A stretch of DNA of 64,000 nucleotides from assembly GCF_030398335.1 (NCBI RefSeq), contig NZ_JAOAOP010000012.1:1-64000 (forward strand). Reading direction: 5' to 3'. How positions within the stretch are numbered: the first letter of the stretch is position 1; every line of letters starts with the position of its first letter. Below the pieces are notes generated by a model. The model was not told where the DNA came from. It ran no database searches and saw only the letters and a program-made list of their open reading frames with translations. The position numbers and the translations under genes were made by a program. The DNA is from Aquibium sp. A9E412. Its GTDB lineage: Bacteria; Pseudomonadota; Alphaproteobacteria; Rhizobiales; Rhizobiaceae. This document shows, piece by piece, positions 34,526 through 43,736 of this stretch.

Positions 34526-35872
34526 CTATTCCGCCGCCAGCGCGGGCGCCGCCGGCACGGGGGCAACGCGCCCGGCGCGCCAGGGGATGCGTGCGCCGAG
34601 CGCCTCGGCGGCGGCCAGGCCCGAGCGCAGCCCGTCCTCGTGGAAACCGTAGCCCGTCCAGGCGCCGGCATACCAGGTGTTGCGCAGGCCCTGGATGTCG
34701 TCGAGCCGGGCCTGCGCCGACAGGGTGCGCGAATCGTATTGCGGATGGTCGAACGTCCACTCGCCGAACACCAGCGGCGCGCGCGGCTCGATCGCCGGAT
34801 TGAGCGAGACGAACAGCGGCAGCCTCTCGTCGATGCCCTGCAGCCGGTTCATCCAGTAGGTGACCGACACGGCGTCGGGTGCCGCCGAGCTGCGCAGGTA
34901 GTTCCACGCAGCCCAGGCGCCGCGCCGGCGCGGCATCAGCCGCGGGTCGCGGTGCAGCACCACCCGGTTGGGCCGGTAGGGGACGGCCGCCAGCACCGCC
35001 CGCTCCACCGGATGGGCCTCCTCGCCGAGCAGCGCCAGCGCCTGGTCGCTGTGGCAGGCGAGCACGACCGCGTCGAAGCGCTCGGCCCCGCCGGCCTCGC
35101 TCCACAGCGTGACGCCGGCCGCGTCGCGCGCCAGGCGGCGCACCGGGCTCGCCAGCCGCAAGCCGTCGCCGAGCGGCGCCAGCAGCCGGTCGAGATAGCG
35201 CTTGGCGCCACCGGTCACCGTGCGCCACAGCGGCCGCTCCATGTCGATCAGCCGGTGGTTCTCGAAGAACGAGATGAAGGCGCTGGCCGGATAGTCGAGC
35301 ATCTGCGCGCGCGGCGTCGACCAGATCGCCGAGGCCATCGGGATCAGGTAGTCGTCGCGCAGGCCGTCGGAAAAGCCCCGCTTGGCCAGGTACTCGCCGA
35401 TCGTCGCGGCGCCGACGAAGCCGGTGTCGCGGTCGCCGACGCACAGCCGGTTGAAGCGCAGGATCTCGCGCAGCATCCACAGGAAGCGCGGCGACAGGAG
35501 GTTGCGGCGCTGCGCGAAGATGCTCGCCAGGCTCTGGCCGCTCCATTCGAGCCGGCCGCCGTCGAGCGACAGCGAGAAGCCCATCGAGCTGCCGTGCGTG
35601 GCGACGCCGAGATGGGCGAACAGGGCGGTGAGCTCGGGGTAGGTCAGCTCGTTGTAGACGATGAAGCCGGTGTCGACCGGCACCGGCGTGCCGTCGTAAT
35701 CGACCGTGACGGTGGCGGTGTGGCCGCCCGGCCGCGCGTCGGCCTCGAACAGCGTCACCCGGGCGCCGCTGCCCGACAGCGCCCAGGCGGCCGAAGCGCC
35801 GGAGATGCCGGAGCCGACGACGGCGATCCGGCTGCCGGCGCCTGGTCGCCGGCCGAGCGTCGATATGGTCAT
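34526..35872 (-). CDS. FAD-dependent amine oxidase-like protein
   Basis: A 448-residue flavoprotein. The FAD loop is IAVVGSGISGASAAWALSGSGA, followed by EADARPGGHTATV, and the C-terminal FAD stretch YAGAWTGYGFHEDGLRSGLAAAEAL. The family (NAD/FAD amine oxidase, flavin-containing) works beside DUF1365 and Cfa proteins, where it may desaturate or oxidise a lipid chain. The ATG overlaps the stop of the photolyase gene (ATGA at 35872-35869). Substrate and product are not established from sequence. Confidence 0.9.
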   Translation of the reverse strand: MTISTLGRRPGAGSRIAVVGSGISGASAAWALSGSGARVTLFEADARPGGHTATVTVDYDGTPVPVDTGFIVYNELTYPELTALFAHLGVATHGSSMGFSLSLDGGRLEWSGQSLASIFAQRRNLLSPRFLWMLREILRFNRLCVGDRDTGFVGAATIGEYLAKRGFSDGLRDDYLIPMASAIWSTPRAQMLDYPASAFISFFENHRLIDMERPLWRTVTGGAKRYLDRLLAPLGDGLRLASPVRRLARDAAGVTLWSEAGGAERFDAVVLACHSDQALALLGEEAHPVERAVLAAVPYRPNRVVLHRDPRLMPRRRGAWAAWNYLRSSAAPDAVSVTYWMNRLQGIDERLPLFVSLNPAIEPRAPLVFGEWTFDHPQYDSRTLSAQARLDDIQGLRNTWYAGAWTGYGFHEDGLRSGLAAAEALGARIPWRAGRVAPVPAAPALAAE

Positions 35873-37317
35873 GAGTCCCCCTTGATGCGGTCGTAGGCCC
35901 GCAGGGCGCGCTGCCGGCCCTGTTTGTGGTCGACCACAGGTACGGGATAGCGGCCGGGAAGTTTCACCCCGGCGCGCTGCAGCGTGTCGGCATCGGCTTC
36001 CCAGGGCTTGTGCAGCACGCGGTCGGGCAGGGCGGCGATCTCCGGCACGAAGCGGCGCACATAGGCGCCGTCGGCGTCGAACTTCTCGCCCTGCAGAACG
36101 GGGTTGAAGATGCGGAAATAGGGCGCGGCGTCGGCGCCCGAGCCCGCCACCCACTGCCAGTTGGCGGTGTTGCTGGCCGGATCGGCGTCGACCAGCGTGT
36201 CCCAGAACCAGGCCTCGCCGGCGCGCCAGTCGACGAGCAGGTGCTTGACCAGCAGCGAGGCGACGACCATGCGCACCCGGTTGTGCATCCAGCCGGTCTG
36301 CCACAGCTCGCGCATGCCCGCGTCGACGATCGGATAGCCCGTCGTGCCGGCCTGCCAGCGGTGCAGCCCGTCGCGGTCCTCGCGCCAGGGAAAGGCGTCG
36401 AAGGCGCGGTTGAAGTTGACGCTGCCGAGATCGGGGTTGTGGAACAGCAGGTGCCAGCAGAACTCGCGCCACACGACCTCCTTGCGGAAGGTCTCCAGCC
36501 CGCCGCGCGGGCCGGCCTCGCGCGCCGCGCGCCAGATCTGGAACGGCGTGATCTCGCCATGCGCCAGATGCGGCGACAGCCGCGAGGTCGCTTCGCGGCC
36601 GGGCAGGTCGCGGGCCCGGCCGTAGTCCTGCGCCGCCTCGTCGAGGAAGCGCGTCAGGCGCGCCGCGGCGCCCGCTTCGCCGGGCGTCCAGGTGTCGCGC
36701 AGGCCGCCGGCCCAGTCGGGCTGCCGCGGCAGCAGCGCCCAGTCGTCGAGCGCGTCGCCTGCGATCGCGGCCGCCGGCGCCCTGAGCCGGCGCGGCGGGT
36801 CGATCGGGTCGCGCGGCTCCGCTTCGGCGGCCAGCGCCCGCCAGAACGGCGTGTAGACGCGGTAGGGCGTGCCCGCGCCGGTGCGCAGCGCCGCCGGGTC
36901 GTGCAGGAGCTGGCCGTCGAAGCTCTGCCAGGCGACGCCGCGGTCTTCCAGCATCGCGGCCATGGCGCGGTCGGCCGCGATCGCCGGCGGCTCGTAGCGC
37001 CGGTTCCACAGCACCAGGCCGGCGCCGCAGTCCTCGACCAGCGCGGCGGCCGTCTCGGCCATCGGGCCGCGCCGCAGCACGAGCGGCGTGCCGAGCCGCT
37101 TCAGGCCGTCGGCCAGCGCCTTGAGCGAATGATGCAGCCACCAGCGCCGCGCGCCGCCGAGCGGCCGGATGCCGGGACTCTCCTCGTCGAGCACGAAGGC
37201 GGCGACCACCGGCCGGCCGCTGGCGGCGGCCGCGGTGAGCGCGCGGTTGTCGGCGAGGCGCAGGTCGTGGCGGAACAGGACGAGGGCAGGCTTGTCGGTG
37301 TCGTGCTCGGACGTCAT
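35869..37317 (-). CDS. phrB: deoxyribodipyrimidine photolyase
   Basis: A 482-residue class I CPD photolyase that uses blue light to split thymine dimers. The N-terminal antenna domain starts LVLFRHDLRLADNRAL, and the FAD-binding part carries VVWREFCWHLL, GYPIVDAGMRELWQTGWMHNRVRM and ANWQWVAGSGADAAPYFRIFNP. The stretch GEKFDADGAYVRRFVPEIA is diagnostic. First gene of a four-gene operon with the amine oxidase, DUF1365 and cfa. The upstream region has a possible promoter with TTGATC and TATCTT. This grouping is known from singlet-oxygen-responsive regulons. Confidence 0.95.
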   Translation of the reverse strand: MTSEHDTDKPALVLFRHDLRLADNRALTAAAASGRPVVAAFVLDEESPGIRPLGGARRWWLHHSLKALADGLKRLGTPLVLRRGPMAETAAALVEDCGAGLVLWNRRYEPPAIAADRAMAAMLEDRGVAWQSFDGQLLHDPAALRTGAGTPYRVYTPFWRALAAEAEPRDPIDPPRRLRAPAAAIAGDALDDWALLPRQPDWAGGLRDTWTPGEAGAAARLTRFLDEAAQDYGRARDLPGREATSRLSPHLAHGEITPFQIWRAAREAGPRGGLETFRKEVVWREFCWHLLFHNPDLGSVNFNRAFDAFPWREDRDGLHRWQAGTTGYPIVDAGMRELWQTGWMHNRVRMVVASLLVKHLLVDWRAGEAWFWDTLVDADPASNTANWQWVAGSGADAAPYFRIFNPVLQGEKFDADGAYVRRFVPEIAALPDRVLHKPWEADADTLQRAGVKLPGRYPVPVVDHKQGRQRALRAYDRIKGDS

Positions 37318-37410
37318 CGGCGGCAGGCGGTCTGGGCAGGGCGGGAAGGGGGGAAAACCCCCGTCGGATCGGGCAGGCTGCGGCGGCCGGAGCGGCCGCC
37401 TGCACGAAGC

Positions 37411-37438
37411 AAGATAAGGCGGCGCGGCGCGCGATCAA
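37411..37438 (-). promoter_or_regulatory. candidate promoter of the photolyase operon
   Basis: On the minus strand a -35-like TTGATC (37438-37433) lies 16 bases before TATCTT (37416-37411). The TGATC core matches the -35 of ECF-sigma (RpoE-type) promoters that control photolyase-cfa operons in phototrophic relatives; the -10 is less clear. It is about 94 bases before phrB. Confidence 0.35.
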
Positions 37439-37578
37439 CGGGTCCCTGCCCGGCACCTCGTATGCCGGGCAGGGGGTGGAGGACGGTGATCCGCAATGGG
37501 GAAACGGATCGACTGCCTGAGAACCGGTAGGGCATCCTCCACGCCCCGGATGCTGGCACGCGCCCTCGGCCGGCACCA

Positions 37579-37628
37579 TGGTGCGATCGCGCACCTGAGG
37601 CGGGGCGATATGGCGCGATCGCGCACCT
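37579..37628. repeat. two 18-base direct repeats with a GCGATCGC core
   Basis: TGGTGCGATCGCGCACCT (37579-37596) and TGGCGCGATCGCGCACCT (37611-37628) differ at one base and have a 32-base period, about three helical turns. The first copy forms a 6-bp hairpin GGTGCG-ATCG-CGCACC. They lie 120-170 bases upstream of a small exported-protein gene and 260 bases upstream of phrB on the other strand, so they may be a tandem operator. The remaining stretch 37318-37747 shows no gene. Confidence 0.5.
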
Positions 37629-37747
37629 TCGCGCGCGCCGCGCCGCCCCGAATCACGGAACCGGGAACCGTCTGCCGCGTTTGGTCGGGCAAGAAACGCA
37701 ACACCCGTGCCAACAGGGAGCCGGCCCGCCGCCGGACCGCGAGGACG

Positions 37748-38011
37748 ATGAGCGAACGCAAACGCAGACTCACGCTGACGGGCGGCCTTGCCGCCGCAGT
37801 CGCGACCGCAGCCCTGGTGATCGGAAGCTGGCTGGCGCCGCTGGCGCTGGGCGGCATCCGCAGCGTCGAGGCCGCCTTCGAGCCGCAGGAGACGCGGCTG
37901 ATGCAGCCCGGCCACTGCGCCGACGCCACCTGGCCCTACATCCCCGCCGACTGCCTCGAGGAAGAGACCGGACACGAGCCGCGCGCGGTCGAGGTCAAGA
38001 TGGCCGGCTGA
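37748..38011 (+). CDS. small exported protein with a W-P-x-I-P-x-D-C motif
   Basis: An 87-residue protein. Basic start MSERKRRLTL, a hydrophobic export helix at about 12-32 and a short periplasmic part with two cysteines, in HCADATWPYIPADCLEEE. Small proteins with W-P-x-I/L-x-x-D/E-C motifs recur in Rhizobiales, without known function. The two Cys probably form a disulfide. GAGGA lies 5 bases before the ATG. A terminator follows at 38040-38068, so this is a complete one-gene unit. The direct repeats upstream may control it. Confidence 0.7.
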   Translation: MSERKRRLTLTGGLAAAVATAALVIGSWLAPLALGGIRSVEAAFEPQETRLMQPGHCADATWPYIPADCLEEETGHEPRAVEVKMAG

Positions 38012-38039
38012 CCGCCGCCAACCTTCAACCCGCTGCGCC

Positions 38040-38068
38040 ACGGCCGGCCCGCCAGGGTCGGCCGTTTT
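38040..38068 (+). terminator. intrinsic terminator of the small exported-protein gene
   Basis: Stem ACGGCCG (38040-38046) with CGGCCGT (38059-38065), 12-base loop, then TTT. It is 28 bases after the stop at 38011. The rest of 38069-38314 is GC-rich and shows no gene; it must hold the promoter of the large glycosyltransferase gene. Confidence 0.65.
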
Positions 38069-38314
38069 GCGTTCGGCCTCGCGGAGAGGGCGCCGCACCG
38101 CCCCGGCCCTCCGGCGCCGCGCCGTGCGGCACTTCGCACTGGCACCTTGCGCGCAGGGCGACTAGATTGCCCCGCCGTGGCGCCTGGCGCGTGCGTCGCG
38201 GGCCGGCGGGATGCGCCCTGCCTCCGCGCGCCTGCGGAGGCACCGGCACGGCGCGCGGCGGCGCAGGCGTCTGCCGGCACAGGACGAAGGTGACCGGCTC
38301 CCCATGAGCCTCCG

Positions 38315-41300
38315 ATGAACAGTGCAGCGAGCGAGCTTGCGGCGATCTATGCGCGTCATCCGCGCATCGCGCTGCGCCATCTGCGGCGCGCCCTGACGCT
38401 GCTCGCCCGGCCGAACGGTCGCGCGCGGCTGGCCGCCGCCCTGCGTCACCGCCTGGCCCTGCATGCCGGACCGGCCGCCGGCGGGCCGGCGCCGGACGCC
38501 ACGCGCGCAGCGCTGGCGCGCCTTTCCGATGCGCGCGCCGCCCGTCCGCAGGCGATCGTCGAGGCGCTGCTGCCGCATGCCGGCGGCAACCCGGTGATCG
38601 CCGCGATCGCCGATCCGGCGCTCAAGGCGGAGGTCCTGCAGCGCTACCTGATGCGCCGCCACGGGCTCCTCGACGAGGCGTTCTACCGGGCGCGCCATCT
38701 CGCGGGCGATCGGGCGGCCGACGCCGCCGGGCACTATTTCCGGCAGGGCTGGCGCGCCGGGCTGTCGCCCAACGCCGTGTTCGATCCGCGCGCCTATCTC
38801 GCCGCCAACCCGGAGGTCGCCGACACGGGCATCGATCCGGCGCTGCACTACGCCCTGATCGGCTGGCGGTCCGGGCGCGCGGCCGGCCCCGGCTTCGACG
38901 CCGTGCACTACCTGGCGGCCAACCCGGACGTGCGCGCGGCCGGCGCGTCGCCGCTCGTCCACTATCTCGCCGTCGGTCGCGGCGAGGGCCGCGCGCCGCT
39001 GCCGCTCGGCGGCGCGGCGTATCCGGGCGCGCGGCGGTCCGGCCGGAGCACGATCCTGATCGTCGGCCACGACGCGGAGCTCGGCGGCGCGCAGCAAGTC
39101 ATGCGCACCTTCGGCCGCTGGCTGCGCGACAGGACGGGCTACGACGTGCGCTTCGTGGTCATGCGCGGCGGCGCCTTTCTCGACCGCTTCGCGGCGCTCG
39201 CCCCGACGCTCGACCTTTCCACCTTGCCGCCGGGCGAGGCGGCCGCGGGGCTCGCCGCCTTCGCCGGCGACGACGTGCGCTGCGTGCTGCTCAACTCCGT
39301 CGCCAGCGCCGGCTTCCTGCGCCACTGGGGCGAGGACGCGGCGCCGGTGGTCGCCTATCTGCACGAGATGGGCGAGACGCTGGAGCGCCACGCCCACCGG
39401 CTGGAGCGCGTCAAGGCGCGCGCGGCGACGATCCTGTGCGGCAGCGACGCGGTGGCCGACGCGCTGGCCGGCCGGTTCGCCGTGCCGCGCGCCATGCTGG
39501 CGCGCGTGCACGACTTTCTCGACGAGGCGCCGTCGCAGGAGACGCCGGACAGGGCGGCCGCCCGCCGGGCGCTCGGGCTTCCGCCCGAGGCGCTGCTGGT
39601 CGTCGGCTGCGGCGTGGCGCACTGGCGCAAGGCGCCGGAGGTGTTCGTCGAGGTCGCCGCTCGGGTGCTCGCCGGCGCGACGCAGGACGTGCACTTCGTG
39701 TGGATCGGCGACGGGCCGGACCGCCAGGCCTGCGAGGCGCGCGCGCAAACGCTGGGCATTGCCGATCGGCTGCGCTTCGTCGGCTACCGGCCCGACATCG
39801 ACGGCCATCTGCGCGCCTCGGACCTCTTCCTGCTGACATCGGCGGAAGACCCGTTTCCGCTCGTCGCGCTGCACGCCGCGCGCGCCGGACTTCCGATCGT
39901 CTGCTTCGCCGAGGCCGGCGGCATGCCGGAGCTCGTCGGCCGCGGCTGCGGCAGCGTGGTGCCGTTCGGCGACGTCGCGGCGATGGCCGCGGCGGTCCGC
40001 GGCTATCTCGGCGATGCGCGGCGCCGGCAGCGCGAGGGCGCCTGCGGCCGTGCGCTGGTCGAGGCCGACCACACGGTGCGCACCGCCGGACCGCAGCTCC
40101 TGCATCACCTCCGCCGCGCCGCCGGGCTGAAGCCCGAGGTGTCCGTCGTGGTGCCGAACTACGACTGCGCCGCCTTCCTGCCCGAGCGGCTGCGCACGCT
40201 GGAAGAGCAGACCTTTCAGGATTTCGAGGTCGTGCTGCTCGACGACGCCTCGACCGACGGGTCAGTGGCGCTGCTGCGCGCCTGGGCCGAGCGGCGGCCG
40301 GGTACGCGCCTCGTGGTCAACGCCGAGAACGGCGGCTCGCCGGGGGCGCAGTGGCTGCGCGGCATGCGCCTCGCCGACGCCGATCTCGTGTGGGTGGCCG
40401 AAGCCGACGACGCCTGCGATCCGGCCTTCCTCGAGACCGCGCTGGCGCCGTTCTGCGACCGCAACGTCTTTCTCAGCCATGTCCGCTCGGTGCCGGTCGA
40501 CGCAGCCGGCCGGCCGCTCGGCGACTATGGCCAGCTCTATCTCGATCGCATCGCGCCGGGCCGCTGGGACGGCGATCATCGCGTCACCGACGCGGAGGAG
40601 GTCTCGGCCGGCCTCGGCATCGCCAACGTGATCCCCAATGCCAGCGCCGTCGTCTTCCGCCGCTTCGAGCCGGAGCCGGCCTTCGCGCGCCGCCTCGCGG
40701 GGCTGCGGCTGTGCGGCGACTGGCTGTTCTACCTGCGCGCCATGCGCGGCGGGCTGGTCGCCTATTCGAGCCGCCCGCTCAATTTCCATCGCCGGCACGC
40801 CGCCACCGTGACGCGGCGGCTGGAGGGCTCGCAGCGCTATTTCGACGAGATCGCCACCGTGCGCGGCGAGATCGTCCGGCACTACCGGCTCGGCCCGCGT
40901 GCGCGCGAGCGGGCGCGCGCCTTTCTCGAGCAGGACCTCGACCGCTTCGGCATCGTCGATACGGCCCGCCGTGCGGCGATCCTTGCGGCCGCGCTGCCGC
41001 CGGGCCGGCCGGAGCGGCCGGCCGTGCTGTTCGTCGCGCCCGACCTCGCGCCGGGCGGCGGTCAGACGTTCATGATCCGGCTGGCCAACGCCTGGGCGCG
41101 CCACGGCGGCCGGGCGGTGCTGCTCGACGTCGGCCACGCGCCGGCCCATCCGCGGGTGGAGGCCCTGGTCGACCCGGCCGTGGCGCTGTTCCGGGCGGCC
41201 GATCCCGGCGTCGGTCTCGCCGCGCTGGTCGAGCGTTTCGACATCGATCTCGTGCACTCGGCGATCTGGTGGGCCGACCGCTACGTCGCGGACGCGCTGG

Positions 41301-42115
41301 CCGGGGGCCAAGCGGTGCCGTGGGTGGTCACCATGCATGGCTGCCACGAGACGCATCTGGCCGACCCCGCGCTCGACCCGTCGTTTGCCCGGCGCATGCC
41401 GGCGATGCTTGAGCGGGTCGACGCCTGGGTCCGCACCGCCGGCAAGAACGCCCGCGTGTTCGAGCGTTTCGGCTACCCGGCGCGGCTTTCGGCGATCGAC
41501 AACGGCGTTGCCGCGCCGCACGCCGCACCGCTGACGCGCGCCGCCCTCGGCCTGCGCGACGATGCGCTGGTGCTCGTGCTCGCCGCGCGCGCCATCCCGG
41601 AAAAGGGCTGGCGCCAGGCGGTCGAGATCGCCCGCCGGCTCGAGGCCGACGGCACGAAGACGGACCTGATGCTGATCGGCGAGGGGCCGGAGGCCGAGGC
41701 CCTGCGCGCGCGGCCACCGAAGCACGTGCACCTGTTCGGCCAGGTCGAGGACCTGCAGCCCTATCTGCAGGCCGCCGACATCGGCTTGCTGCCGAGCCGC
41801 TTCGTCGGCGAATCCATGCCGCTGGTGGCGCTCGAGATGATGGCCTGCGGCCTGCCGGTGGTGGCAAGCGAGGTCGGCGAGGTGGCCGCCATGCTGGGCG
41901 CCGGCGAGACCGCGGCCGGCGTGGCGGTGCCGCTGTCCGGCGGAGCGGTCGACGTCGACGGCTTCGTCGCCGCCGTCCGCGCGCTGGGCGACCCCGCGCG
42001 CCGCCGCGCCGTCGGCCGCAACGCGCAGCGCCGGCATGCCGAACGCTTCACCGTCGAGGCGATGCTCGAGCGCTACGGCGCGCTCTATCGCGACGTCCTC
42101 GGCCGGGACGGCTGA
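38315..42115 (+). CDS. three-domain glycosyltransferase (GT4-GT2-GT4)
   Basis: A 1266-residue cytosolic protein. Residues 1-110 are helical. Residues 118-230 hold three repeats of about 35 residues with the pattern FDxxxYLAANPxVxxxGxxPxxHYxxxGxxxGR. A GT4-like domain follows (246-600, HDAELGGAQQVM start, EDPFPLVALHAARAG near 511). Residues 608-840 are a family 2 domain (VSVVVPNYDCAAFLPERLRTL, LLDDASTDGS). A second GT4 domain occupies 902-1262 (APDLAPGGGQTFM, AARAIPEKGWRQ, GESMPLVALEMMACGLP). Each domain looks intact, so it could add three sugars. It opens the rhamnose locus. The start at 38315 lacks a strong ribosome site. Confidence 0.88.
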   Translation: MNSAASELAAIYARHPRIALRHLRRALTLLARPNGRARLAAALRHRLALHAGPAAGGPAPDATRAALARLSDARAARPQAIVEALLPHAGGNPVIAAIADPALKAEVLQRYLMRRHGLLDEAFYRARHLAGDRAADAAGHYFRQGWRAGLSPNAVFDPRAYLAANPEVADTGIDPALHYALIGWRSGRAAGPGFDAVHYLAANPDVRAAGASPLVHYLAVGRGEGRAPLPLGGAAYPGARRSGRSTILIVGHDAELGGAQQVMRTFGRWLRDRTGYDVRFVVMRGGAFLDRFAALAPTLDLSTLPPGEAAAGLAAFAGDDVRCVLLNSVASAGFLRHWGEDAAPVVAYLHEMGETLERHAHRLERVKARAATILCGSDAVADALAGRFAVPRAMLARVHDFLDEAPSQETPDRAAARRALGLPPEALLVVGCGVAHWRKAPEVFVEVAARVLAGATQDVHFVWIGDGPDRQACEARAQTLGIADRLRFVGYRPDIDGHLRASDLFLLTSAEDPFPLVALHAARAGLPIVCFAEAGGMPELVGRGCGSVVPFGDVAAMAAAVRGYLGDARRRQREGACGRALVEADHTVRTAGPQLLHHLRRAAGLKPEVSVVVPNYDCAAFLPERLRTLEEQTFQDFEVVLLDDASTDGSVALLRAWAERRPGTRLVVNAENGGSPGAQWLRGMRLADADLVWVAEADDACDPAFLETALAPFCDRNVFLSHVRSVPVDAAGRPLGDYGQLYLDRIAPGRWDGDHRVTDAEEVSAGLGIANVIPNASAVVFRRFEPEPAFARRLAGLRLCGDWLFYLRAMRGGLVAYSSRPLNFHRRHAATVTRRLEGSQRYFDEIATVRGEIVRHYRLGPRARERARAFLEQDLDRFGIVDTARRAAILAAALPPGRPERPAVLFVAPDLAPGGGQTFMIRLANAWARHGGRAVLLDVGHAPAHPRVEALVDPAVALFRAADPGVGLAALVERFDIDLVHSAIWWADRYVADALAGGQAVPWVVTMHGCHETHLADPALDPSFARRMPAMLERVDAWVRTAGKNARVFERFGYPARLSAIDNGVAAPHAAPLTRAALGLRDDALVLVLAARAIPEKGWRQAVEIARRLEADGTKTDLMLIGEGPEAEALRARPPKHVHLFGQVEDLQPYLQAADIGLLPSRFVGESMPLVALEMMACGLPVVASEVGEVAAMLGAGETAAGVAVPLSGGAVDVDGFVAAVRALGDPARRRAVGRNAQRRHAERFTVEAMLERYGALYRDVLGRDG

Positions 42116-42286
42116 GCGCCGCTTCCCGGCTGTCGGCGCCGCGCACCGGCGCATCGGCCCGAACACGCCCTTGAGTGACGCTGCGAGAGCCGCTAAAGAC
42201 GCCGCGGGGCATTGCGGGAAATTGAAACGGCATCGGTGCTGACGGGCCTCGCACGTCCGTCGGCAGCGTGACAGCGGAGAGACGGC

Positions 42287-43168
42287 GTGAAGGGAATTAT
42301 CCTCGCCGGGGGGAGTGGGACGCGCCTTTACCCAGTGACGGTGCCGGTCTCCAAGCAGTTGCTGCCGATCTACGACAAGCCGATGGTCTACTACCCGCTC
42401 GGCGTGCTGATGATCGCCGGCATCCGCGACATCCTCGTCATCAGCACGCCGCGCGACCTGCCGGCCTTTCAGGCGCTGCTCGGCGACGGCAGCCAGTTCG
42501 GCGTGGCGATCTCCTATGCCGAGCAGCCGCAGCCGAACGGGCTGGCCGAGGCCTTCGTCATCGGCCGCGATTTCGTCGGCAACGATCCGGTGGCGCTGAT
42601 CCTCGGCGACAACATCTTCTACGGCGCCGGCCTGTCGCAGGTGATCGGCCAGGCGCGCGAGCGCGAGACCGGCGCCACCGTGTTCGCCTACCGCGTCGAC
42701 GACCCCGAGCGCTACGGCGTCGTCTCCTTCGATGCGGCGAGCGGCAAGGCGCTGACCATCGAGGAGAAACCGGCCCGGCCGCAGTCGAACTGGGCGGTCA
42801 CCGGTCTTTATTTCTACGACAACGACGTGCTCGACATCGCCGCCGGTCTGCAACCCTCGGCGCGCGGCGAGCTGGAGATCACCGACGTCAACAACACCTA
42901 TCTGCGCGCCGGCACGCTGAACGTGGCACGGCTCGGCCGCGGCTATGCCTGGCTCGACACCGGCACGCATGACAGCCTGCACGAGGCGTCCTCCTTCGTG
43001 CGCACGATCGAGCATCGCCAGGGCGTCAAGATCATGTGCCCGGAGGAGATCGGCTTCGAGCTCGGCTATCTGACGGCCGACGCGGTGCTGGCGACGGCGC
43101 GCACGCTGGGCAAGACCGAGTATGCCGCCTATCTCAGGCGCCGGGTCAAGGAGGCGCAGCATGCTTGA
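42287..43168 (+). CDS. rfbA: glucose-1-phosphate thymidylyltransferase
   Basis: A 293-residue enzyme making dTDP-glucose, first step of dTDP-L-rhamnose synthesis. The nucleotide loop is [14 protein letters not shown] with [18 protein letters not shown], and [11 protein letters not shown] carries the metal-binding Asp. The C-terminal [13 protein letters not shown] is typical of RfbA. The start is GTG at 42287, with GGAGAG 7-8 bases upstream. Its 3' end overlaps rfbC by 8 bases. First of four consecutive rhamnose genes in order A, C, B, D. Confidence 0.97.
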   Translation: MKGIILAGGSGTRLYPVTVPVSKQLLPIYDKPMVYYPLGVLMIAGIRDILVISTPRDLPAFQALLGDGSQFGVAISYAEQPQPNGLAEAFVIGRDFVGNDPVALILGDNIFYGAGLSQVIGQARERETGATVFAYRVDDPERYGVVSFDAASGKALTIEEKPARPQSNWAVTGLYFYDNDVLDIAAGLQPSARGELEITDVNNTYLRAGTLNVARLGRGYAWLDTGTHDSLHEASSFVRTIEHRQGVKIMCPEEIGFELGYLTADAVLATARTLGKTEYAAYLRRRVKEAQHA

Positions 43169-43721
43169 GGTGCGCGAGCTCGGCCTCGACGGCGTCCTGG
43201 AGCTCCGGCCGAAGGCGTTCGCCGACGCGCGCGGCTTCTTTTCGGAGACCTACAACAGCCGGCGCATGGCCGAGGCCGGCATCGCGCTCACCTTCGTGCA
43301 GGACAACCACTCGCTGTCGCGCGAGGCGGGCGTGCTGCGCGGACTGCACTACCAGGTGCCGCCGCATGCCCAGGCCAAGCTGGTGCGCGTGGTGCGCGGC
43401 CGCATCTTCGACGTCGCCGTCGACATCCGCCGTGGTTCGCCCACCTTCGCGCAGTGGGTGGGGCTGGAGGTCTCCGCCGAGCGCTGGAACCAGATCCTGG
43501 TGCCGGCCGGTTTCGCGCATGGCTTCCTGACGCTGGAACCCGACACCGAGGTGATCTACAAGGTGAGCGACTTCTACGCGCCGCAGCACGATCGCGCGAT
43601 CCGTTTCGACGATCCGGCGATCGGGATCGACTGGCCGGTCGATCCGGCGCGCATCCGGCTGTCCGACAAGGACGCGGCGGCGCCGTCGCTGGCGGATGCC
43701 GAGCTGTTCGGCTACGAATAG
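43161..43721 (+). CDS. rfbC: dTDP-4-dehydrorhamnose 3,5-epimerase
   Basis: A 186-residue cupin-fold epimerase, third enzyme of the dTDP-L-rhamnose pathway. The catalytic core is visible: [21 protein letters not shown] (His and Arg), [21 protein letters not shown] and [26 protein letters not shown] before the ATG at 43161 fixes the start, within the end of rfbA. The overlap suggests coupled translation. The full length matches family norms of 180-190. Confidence 0.97.
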   Translation: MLEVRELGLDGVLELRPKAFADARGFFSETYNSRRMAEAGIALTFVQDNHSLSREAGVLRGLHYQVPPHAQAKLVRVVRGRIFDVAVDIRRGSPTFAQWVGLEVSAERWNQILVPAGFAHGFLTLEPDTEVIYKVSDFYAPQHDRAIRFDDPAIGIDWPVDPARIRLSDKDAAAPSLADAELFGYE

Positions 43722-43736
43722 GCGGGGAACGAACGC

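Noticed and set aside
32379-35546. Reading Cfa as the tail of a 1055-residue protein
   Set aside because: The frame continues upstream through the DUF1365 and amine-oxidase genes in a different frame from those proteins, with Arg/Ala-rich nonsense. The true start is at 33623.
37579-37628. Short CRISPR-like array
   Set aside because: Only two 18-base units, no further spacers and no cas genes nearby.
42170-42205. Sigma-70 promoter TTGAGT-N17-TAAAGA before rfbA
   Set aside because: Only 4/6 and 3/6 matches, too weak to list as a feature, although some promoter is likely in 42116-42286.
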